Shown in pieces: positions 55,825 to 64,000 of a DNA stretch of 64,000 nucleotides. Source of the DNA: Hemileia vastatrix (Eukaryota; Basidiomycota; Pucciniomycetes; Pucciniales; Zaghouaniaceae); NCBI GenBank assembly GCA_030280995.1, contig JASXTE010000015.1, forward strand, positions 2,715,001 through 2,779,000, read 5' to 3'. Each line of letters begins with the position of its first letter. Position 1 is the first letter of the stretch. A model generated the notes under the pieces. That model made no database searches, had not been told where the DNA came from, and saw nothing but the letters and a program-made list of their open reading frames with translations. A program made the translations under genes and the position numbers.

Positions 55825-55975
55825 ATTATTATTTATTATTATTATTTTTATTATTTATATTATTATTATTATGGTTGGAAAAATAATTATGCATTTATCT
55901 CTTTAATTTTTTGGTCTCTGAGTTGGTTGTTTTTCGAAATTATTTATTTTGTTCATTATTCATTATTTTTTTTTA

Positions 55976-56430
55976 CTTTTATTTTTATTTTTATTTTTAT
56001 TTTTATTTTTATTTTTATTTTTATTTTTATTTTTATTTTTATTTTTATTTTTATTTTTATTTTTATTTTTATTTTTATTTTTATTTTTATTTTTATTTTT
56101 ATTTTTATTTTTATTTTTATTTTTATTTTTATTTTTATTTTTATTTTTATTTTTATTTTTATTTTTATTTTTATTTTTATTTTTATTTTTATTTTTATTT
56201 TTATTTTTATTTTTATTTTTATTTTTATTTTTATTTTTATTTTTATTTTTATTTTTATTTTTATTTTTATTTTTATTTTTATTTTTATTTTTATTTTTAT
56301 TTTTATTTTTATTTTTATTTTTATTTTTATTTTTATTTTTATTTTTATTTTTATTTTTATTTTTATTTTTATTTTTATTTTTATTTTTATTTTTATTTTT
56401 ATTTTTATTTTTATTTTTATTTTTATTTTT
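55976..56430. repeat. Near-perfect (ATTTTT)n tract
   Basis: About 75 copies of a hexamer with almost no interruption, inside the satellite. It is flanked on the right by TTTTTAG heptamers (about 56595-56790). Confidence 0.95.
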
Positions 56431-56803
56431 TAGTTTTTAGTTTATTATTTTAATATTATTATTATTATTATTACGGTTGAAAAAAAGATGATGTTTTTAT
56501 CTCTTTTATTTTTTGGTTTCTGGGTTGGTTGTTTTTGGAATTTATTTCATTTATTTATTTATTTTTTATTTTTATTTTTATTTTCATTTTTATTTTTAGT
56601 TTTTAGTTTTTAGTTTTTAGTTTTTAGTTTTTAGTTTTTAGTTTTTAGTTTTTAGTTTTTAGTTTTTAGTTTTTAGTTTTTAGTTTTTAGTTTTTAGTTT
56701 TTAGTTTTTAGATTTTAGTTTTTAGTTTTTTAGTTTTTAGTTTTTAGTTTTTAGTTTTTAGTTTTTAGTTTTTAGTTTTTAGTTTTTAGTTTATTATTGT
56801 TTA

Positions 56804-56847
<44 letters not shown>

Positions 56848-57184
56848 TATGTTAATATTATTATGGTTGGAAAAAAGATGATGTTTTTATCTCTTTTATT
56901 TTTTGGGTTATGAGTTGGTTGTTTTTGGAATTGATTTATTTTGTTTATTATTCATTATTTCTTTTACTTTTATTTTAATTCTTAGTTTTAGTTTTAGTTT
57001 TAGCTTTTAGTTTTTAGTTTATTATTATTTTATTATTATTATTATTTATTGTTATTATTATTATTATGGTTGGAAAAAAGATGATGTTTTTATCTCTTTT
57101 ATTTTTTGGTTTCTGAGTTGGTTGTTTTTGGAATTTATTTATTTTGTTTATTATTTTTTATTATTTTTATTATTTTTATTTTTA

Positions 57185-57370
57185 TGTTAATTTTTATGTT
57201 TATGTTTATGTTTATGTTTATGTTTATGTTTATGTTTATGTTTATGTTTATGTTTATGTTTATGTTTATGTTTATGTTAATGTTTATGTTTATTTTTATG
57301 TTTATGTTTATGTTTATGTTTATGTTTATGTTTATGTTCATGTTTATGTTTATGTTTATGTTTATGTTTG
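57185..57370. repeat. (TTTATG)n tract
   Basis: About 30 hexamer copies with a few variants, ending in a T-rich run near 57370-57400. Confidence 0.92.
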
Positions 57371-57489
57371 TGTTTTTTCTTTTTTTTCTTTTTTTTTTTT
57401 TGGTATGGGATTAAATAACACTGATGGAAAAAAAAGTATGCACTAGACATATAGTGCTTTTTTTTTGCTTTCTGAGATGATTTGATATT

Positions 57490-58281
57490 GGGGGACTCCT
57501 TCTTGGTCTTGAAGATTTTCAGTGGCGATTTACTGTTTTGGACAGTGGGGAGGATTCGGACTTCTCGATTCAAGTATGTATTATTTTATCTAATAAATTA
57601 TTTAACTCAAATATAAAGAGGTAGAATTTTATAAATATTATTATAATTTATGATTTAGACTTAGGTTAATGTAAATATTAAAATTATAAATAATAGTAAT
57701 AAATAATTTATATAATAAATGTTTTATAAAATGGTAAGTAATGAATGATTAAACAACACAAAAGAGAAGGCCTTTTATAGGCAAAAGGAGAGAGATAACA
57801 CACAGAGTTAACAGCTATCCATAAGGGAGTGTCAGCAGAAAACCATTCCAAAAATAAGAATGTGCACATAACAAAGGTATACTAGAATGATGCATCAATA
57901 AAAGGTATCACATTATTTGATATAGTTTTAGAGTTCCCTGTAATTGTCACACTTAGTGTATAACATTTTGAATTAAAATTTTATATTAATAGAATTTTAA
58001 ATTTCTTAATAAAGAAATTTGAATTTTTATTGGTCTTTTGTATTTTAGTATAATTTTACTCCTTTTCATCCTGTTATTGAGCACAGTGGTAGGGAGTAAA
58101 AATATAAGGGATATTATTATTAACTTTATTTAATTACTAAATTTACTTATTGTAGTTTATTTTAAGTAATACATAAGTAAATATAAAATAATTATTTAAT
58201 AATAGGAATTAAAAAGGCTTTACTTCCTCCCAGTAAAATATTTAATTATTTTACTGGATAAGTCTAGTAGCCTGGCTGACA
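57490..58281 (-). repeat. 3' LTR of element C
   Basis: Starts on the minus strand TGTCAGCCAGGCTACTAGAC, like A. TATA box CTATAAAAGGCC at 57771-57780. The left limit is approximate because the end has diverged and meets satellite-like sequence near 57420-57490. Confidence 0.75.
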
Positions 58282-58314
58282 CTCTTTCACTCTAAAAAAA
58301 CAATTAAAAAAATG

Positions 58315-61300
58315 TTATGGTTTTTTCTTTTTATATTTCTTTAGCAAGCTAGGAAGATTAGATATATCCTTTGCAGGTATCCAAGAATCATATTCAGATG
58401 TTTTATTCTTGAATCTAAATAAGTATTCTGTAACTTTTTCAGCAGTAACTATTCTGTCATTCAGAATCTTATCAATTTCTACTGTCTCAGTGATTTAATT
58501 AGGGGTTTTCTTTGGTCTTCCCCTTCTTTTGGGAAATAAATCACTATTGGATGTGTAAGGTTTCAAAAGAGTTATTGGAAAAACAGGATGTTTACTGTGA
58601 TATGGAGCATATAAGATAACTTCAACTGCATTATCACCAAACATTCTTTTGAAAACAAATGGACCTAAAAATGGGTCTTTCAATTTGTTATTACCTTGTA
58701 AATTGAAGTGGACTGTAGAAATCAGTACTTCATCACCCTTTTTAAAAGTTTACTCTTTATGGGATTTTTTGCATCTCTTCTTCTCATATTCAAATGATCA
58801 TTTAATTCATTTTTGAGCATGACTTCCGCAAAGTTGTTGCATTTAAAGAAAAGATTTTACACCAGGATGTAAATCCAATTTAGGTATTTTATTGTTGAGA
58901 ATTCGGGCAGGGGTATTTGGAACATATCCAAGCCAGAGCTCAAAAGGCTTTTTCTGAGTAACAGAATGAACAGTGCTATTATAAGCAAATTTAAAACCAG
59001 GAAGTAAGGTAACCCAATCATGAGTAAATCTGTAATTGTCTTTTTACTCAAGGCCAAAGGCACAATACCTTCTTATCACGTCCTCTAAAGTCTGAATCAT
59101 TCTTTCAGGTAATCCATCCATTTGGGGGTGATGGGCAGTAGAAAGTTTCAGATCACAGTCAAAAACATCCATTAGAGACATCTAGAATTCAGAAGTAAAT
59201 TTAGTGTCTCTATCAGAGATAATGGCTTCAGGAAATCCAGCAGTATTAAACATATGAGACCACCACAAAAAAGCTAATTCTTTAGTGGAAACATCCTTGT
59301 GAGTAGGGATAAATTTACACATTTTTGTGAATCTTTCCACAATAACCCAACAAGAGTTATAACTTTCTTTCCCAGCAATGGAAAATCCTGTTACAAATTT
59401 CATGTTTATTATCTTCCATGGTGCATCAGGAGGTTCAATATGTTGCATTAATCCAGCTATTTTACCAGTCAATCTTTTTTGCTTTTTGGCAAGAATCACA
59501 GGATTAAACATATAGTTTGGTGTCCTCAGACATATTAACCCACCAAGCAGTGTTTTCAATTCTGATCATTGTTTTTTCAAGATCAAAATTTCCAGCCAAT
59601 AAGTCATCATGACAATTTATGCAAGATGATCTTTTTCATAGAAGGAGGAATAACAATAACATTACTCAAATTTCTTCTATAATATAGATATCCTTCATCA
59701 ATTGAAAATTTAACATTTTCCAAAGCCTTCTGGTACTTTGGTGGAAAGGTTTTAATTAATGCTTGTATTGAAGCATTCTTTGGATCATTTAATATGGTAA
59801 ATAACTTTTTTAAGTCAGTCTCCTTATCATATGAATCCAGAATAAGCTGTAATAGCTCCTCCTCCATATCAACCACATATATTCCATAAATATGAACTAT
59901 CTCATCTTCAGGAACATATGCAGAATTTGAGTCATTATTTGGAAGAGGTAACCTTGATAACATATCTACATTTAGTGAACTATACCAGCCCTATGAATTA
60001 TTGTCATTCTCCCTCTTTATTCTTGAACAGCTAGCTGCCATCTGCACATATGTCTGTTAGGTGTTCTCAAATTTAAGAGGGATTTTACTGCACTACAGTC
60101 AGTGAAAAGTTCAAATTTCTGGTAATCCAGATAATAATGTAGCTTCTCTAGAGCCCACACTACTTCCAAACACTCTAGTTGAGTGGCACCATATTTCAAT
60201 TCACTATTTCTCAAGGGTTCTTCTTGAAATATAACAAATTACTACTTCTGATAATTTATTATTCATCACTTGTTTCTGAAGGAGGGCAGCACCAAGATCA
60301 ATAAAACTGGAATCAGTGTATAAAAAAATGGTTGATTAAAGTCAGGTAAATCAGGAATTGGTGCTGACATCAAACAATGTTTCATAGTGTCAAAAGCTCT
60401 TTGTCTTTCACTATTCCAGACAAAAGAAACTTATTTCCTAGTCAATTGGGTAAGGGGTAATGCTATGACTTGGTAATTTTTATATACTGTCTATGGTATC
60501 CACACATTACCAAAATAATCTGGAGTTCTCTAACTGTGGTAGGAGCCTTCACCTTCTGTATGGCTGCCACTTTGTTTTGGTCAACACATATCTGTAAGCC
60601 TGAGACTACATGACCAAGCACCTTTAAGGAATGGAAACCAAATTTGCATTTCTTCAAAGAAGGTGTCATATTTATCTCATCCATTTTATGGAATACCTTA
60701 CACAGGTGGTCAAGATGGTCCTAAAATGTTTTAGAGAATATTATTATATCATCAATTTAAACTCTCAGCTATCCTTCAATTATTTCTTGATAGAATGTGT
60801 TATCCATAAATTTTTGAAAAACTGAAGTGGCATTTTTAGGGCCAATTAAAATACTAAAATACTTATAAATACACATATGAGTAGCAATCATCAGAAAATT
60901 CTGAGAATTCTTCTAAACAGGTACCTGATGATATCCCTTGCTACCATCCAAACAGCTGATATATTTAGCACCTTGTAGGGTAGCATGTATAGAGCCGATT
61001 CTAGGTAAAGGATAGATATCATCAACAGTATAAGTATTCAATGCTCTATAATCACCACATAACCTGGATTTATCTTTCTCATAAGAAATTAGGACAGGTG
61101 AGATAAAACAATATTTAGGTGTCTTCACTACCTTTTCAATAATATTCATTTTTAAAAGGGTAGAGATATTGTCTTCAATATCTTTTCTCTTTTTGGGAGA
61201 AGCAGGATAAGGCTTCTTCTTTAAACTAGGTGGTATTTCAGCTAATGGGAAAGATAATTAAAGCTTTATTTCTTCTTTTACCAATCCTAATTCATGTGAC

Positions 61301-64000
61301 CCATGAGAAAAGGCCATAGGAAAAGATTTTATCAATTTAATGATGGAATTGTTTTCCTCACCAGAAATTTGTTCTCCAAAAGAAGCATTGTCAATTTCAG
61401 ACATAAGGGCAGGCATTTCTTTTGTAGATCTTCCTTTATATTGAACTACAGAATGACATGTGTCCAATCCTGGTGTTAATGATTTCTTGGGGAGGAAATT
61501 TTAAATTTTCTCTTCCCATTGATCCCCATTGTGAAGCATTGATTTGAAGGATATAATTTTATGCCATATTTGGTTAAAATGTCATTTCTCACAATAAACC
61601 AACTACTAAAGTTATCATTTTTAATGACAACAAAATCACATATAGCTCTTACAAAACACATTTATATTTGAAAAATACTGTAGCTTTGTATTTACCGATG
61701 AGGGACAAAACAGAACCATAACCTCTCCAATCCCCAGAAATCATAGAAATAAGTTTTGATTTATAATCTTGGTCCACTGAAGCAAGTGCTTTTTCAGATA
61801 ATACACTTCCTCCAGCTCCAGAATCTAAGACAACCTCAATGTTATTTTCATTGATCAAGACTGGTGGCTTGAGAGGGGCAATTATAATTGAACTGTCCTC
61901 AAGATTTTTATAATCTCAGCATCCTCTACTGTAGATAAATCATTATTCTCAATATTAATAATATTCAAATAATGAATATCCTGTTCCAGCATCAAAAATT
62001 CCTGATTAGATTCATATGAAATATTGCTGGCACAATCACTTGAAGTATCATCCAGTGCTATTTTGTCATCAGCATGTTCCTCTGTCTTCTCAACAAGATG
62101 TATCTTCTTGTGACAAACATGGCCTTTTTTCCAAGGCTTGATGCATTTGAAGCAAGTGTCTGCTGCATACTTTTTGGGTGAAACAGGGGCAGAAGGTTCA
62201 CTAACCCTTTCCAGAGGTTTTTTTTGGTAATTGGAGGTTTTCTCCAATGATGTTCTAGGAATGAATCTTCTAGCATCATACTTCACTACGCAATATAGTA
62301 GGTGGTCTTGCTAGCAAGTCCTCAACCTGAACTCAGATGGAACTCAGGCAGAACTCAAACTGAACTCATACGGAATCCGTACTGAACTCTACGTGAACAC
62401 CCACCTAAAAATGTTCTGCTGAGTGGTGTTCAACCCTGATTGTATGGTTCCTTTATCAATAGCTCAATGTGTGTTCAATCTGTGGTGAGTTTGGTCCAAG
62501 GGTGTGGACTTGCTAGCAAGTTTTCCCCCCATATTGTGTAATGCTTCTTGTTTAGAAGGATCTCATTAAAAGTATTAATGAAAGAAGAAGGTTCTCTTGA
62601 GAACTCAGTCCTAGCAGCTATTAAGTATCTCAGAGGCATAGGTAATTTATAGAGGATCCTGTCCTTCCATAACTCAAACTCCATATTTGGGTCCATTTCC
62701 CTCAAGATTTTTACAAGTTTCATCAGGAACTCAATAGATTTTTCAGTAGAAGAGCTAAATTTAGTTTTTTCATAATGCCTTTTTTGAGCTTTCCTAAACT
62801 TGGAACCACCAAATTGTGTTTTAATTAATCTTTTCCAATCTTCCCATGAGTAGTCATTTTTATCCAAGAGAAAAGATTCATACCACTTAAGGGCCACATT
62901 GGTAAATAAAGAAATTAATTTTGACACAATTTCCTAATCTGGTAGTTTGTAAGAGCTTTTTAACTTATCAATTCTGCAAATGAATTGCTGACAATGAGAG
63001 GAAGAGTCACTATCTAATTTTGGATACTGGTCAAGTTTTGGCCAATTCTTTTAATTTGAAGTAGTCTCCTTATTACAAGCTTGTTTCTGAGTGAGAAGGT
63101 GGTTTACTTTCTACAATTGGGCAGTAATTTCATTGTTTAATCCCTCTGTGGATGATCCAGGTACATCATCAATTTTTGATGGAAACTCAGTGATATCAAA
63201 AGGCATTTCTGGAATTAATTTTACTTTGGATGAACTAGGAACAGGTAAACTTGGGGTATCCTGCACCACATGTTCTTTCAAAGAAATGTCAGAAAAAACG
63301 TTTGATCATTTAACAATGAATTTAAATTCTCTTCAATGGTTGTTAGCCTAGTCTTCACTCTTGAAATACTAGATAAACTCTCATTGATGGTTGCAAAAGA
63401 TAACTGGTTCTTATTTTGTAAAGATGAATAATGAACACTCAATCTTTTTAAGTTCAACTTATGTTCTTCTAGCCCCTGGAAACAGATGGACATAGTATAT
63501 TTTAATTTAGAAAATATCATTCTTGATATTTTGACATAAAGAAACTTTCCTTTCATGAGCTACTTTTTAATAAAAAAATCATCAGAAACTCTCTCTAATT
63601 CACTCCTCAATACTTGATACCCTTGTTCAGTTAAAAAACGATTAAATTTATGAGTTAATTGAATGTTGTTCATTAAATTATTTTGTTTAGCAATAATATC
63701 CCTCAAATATTCATCATTAATGTTAGCTACATTTGGAGTATTTCTCAATAGGGAAACAGAATAACTTTCCAGACTCTAATAAAACTCAGGATCAAGTTTT
63801 TCATCAATAATAGCCATATCAGGATTTATCATTGAAGTAGAAATCAAAACCAAAGGATTAGATGTATTAGAGTATTGAGCAATTTGTCTACTACTCTCAG
63901 CCTCTACTAGTCTCACAGTCTCATCTCCTCTTCCAGAATTACCTGAAGGAACTGAATAAGCAAAAAGAAATGGTACTTGAGATTCAATAGAGGGGCTTAC
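58315..64000 (-). pseudogene. gag-pol of element C, broken and partial
   Basis: Order on the minus strand: pre-capsid coiled coil (about 63750-63280), capsid domain (62927-62475), CACTA-like insert, zinc knuckle near 62145 (CFKCIKPWKKGHVC), protease near 61826 (LDSGAGGSVLS), RT, RNase H, integrase, and a chromodomain-like tail ending at 58315. The RT box reads stop-IDD where B has YIDD. Many stops and frameshifts. Closest to A. Confidence 0.9.
62284..62543 (+). mobile_element. CACTA-like MITE, copy 3, inside gag of C
   Basis: 260 bp with a clean CTT duplication (62281-62283, 62544-62546) that, when one copy is taken out, gives continuous gag matching A near 3920-3940. Ends CACTACGCAATATAG and, inverted, CATTACACAATATGG. 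Palindromic CTTGCTAGCAAG near both ends and the GAACTCA array are retained. Confidence 0.9.

Larger units (their letters stand above)
50312..57490. repeat. Composite AT-rich satellite, block 2, with five insertions
   Basis: The same unit as block 1, with cores near 50455, 50715, 51225, 51473, 51750, 52673, 52885, 55872, 56474, 56868 and 57066. It is interrupted by a CACTA-like element, two palindrome-rich TIR elements and two solo LTRs, all listed separately. The predicted long proteins here are repeat artefacts. Confidence 0.9.
57490..64000 (-). mobile_element. Element C: decayed family-1 copy, cut by window end
   Basis: 3' LTR, polypurine tract (58282-58295, AGAGTGAAAGAG) and gag-pol on the minus strand, colinear with A and B back to the start of gag. 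The sequence leaves the window at GTAAGCCCC, the point that in A lies just after the gag ATG, so ORF1, leader and 5' LTR lie beyond 64000. Confidence 0.9.

Noticed and set aside
55738..56453. Three long overlapping frames of FIF, YFYF and FLFL repeats
   Set aside because: Direct translation of the (ATTTTT)n tract in all frames; no gene signal.
56590..56790. TTTTTAG heptamers as telomeric repeat
   Set aside because: Lacks the G-rich strand of telomeres, lies inside a satellite and is interspersed with other microsatellites.
57106..57573. Frames rich in MF, YV, NI and HK repeats
   Set aside because: Translation of the (TTTATG)n tract on both strands.
57824..57840. GAGTGTCAGC as another LTR border on the plus strand
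   Set aside because: Resembles the polypurine tract plus LTR start, but what follows does not match any family-1 LTR.

Overview
This window is one dense block of transposable elements and low-complexity DNA. I found no convincing host gene. It looks like nuclear DNA of a filamentous fungus, probably a basidiomycete. The grounds are AT-rich sequence, chromodomain-bearing Ty3/gypsy elements, 55-85 nt introns with CTAAC/TACTAAT-like branch sites, and a Zn2Cys6-type motif. The species cannot be named from this sequence.

Four lineages of Ty3/gypsy elements and derivatives account for most of the window. Family 1 has LTRs with TGTCAGCC...TGACA ends. It includes decayed copy A (205-8716, +), rearranged fragment D (about 37065-40294, +), an old LTR split in two (40295-41170 and 50015-50311), young intact copy B (41171-50014, -), solo LTRs at 52907-54408 and 54569-55824, and copy C (about 57490 to beyond 64000, -). 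Family 2 has LTRs starting TGTCACGC. It includes G (11012-20655, -), I (10548-11011 plus 20656-23262, -) and H (24738-33204, +). Family 3 is a single old copy F (-) with a tRNA-type primer site, left as 23263-24737 and 33205-36961. Small TIR elements complete the set: three copies of a CACTA-like 260-bp element, and a long and a short version of a second TIR element rich in palindromes.

Insertions are nested, and five-base target duplications prove most steps. G sits in I (TCATT). H sits in F (TATAA). B sits in an old LTR of its own family (GTTAT). A solo LTR sits in the satellite (ATGTT). A CACTA-like element sits in the 5' LTR of G (CCC), and another sits in the gag of C (CTT). A composite satellite (8717-10547 and about 50312-57490) fills the rest.

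Two arrangements deserve attention. (1) Family 1 carries a second protein, ORF1, in another frame over the start of gag. A 55-nt intron, positionally conserved between B and D and less exactly in A, joins the first ATG to the ORF1 frame. ORF1 ends at TGGTAA, and in A and D this overlaps a gag-frame ATG (ATGGTAA). (2) Family 2 carries a two-exon gene on the opposite strand between pol and the 3' LTR. It has its own TATA box and encodes an exact C-X2-C-X6-C-X12-C-X2-C-X6-C motif plus acidic stretches. It is present in both copies that retain this region (G and H). The three family-2 copies also share identical in-frame stops in gag and protease, which suggests a lineage that multiplied after it became defective.
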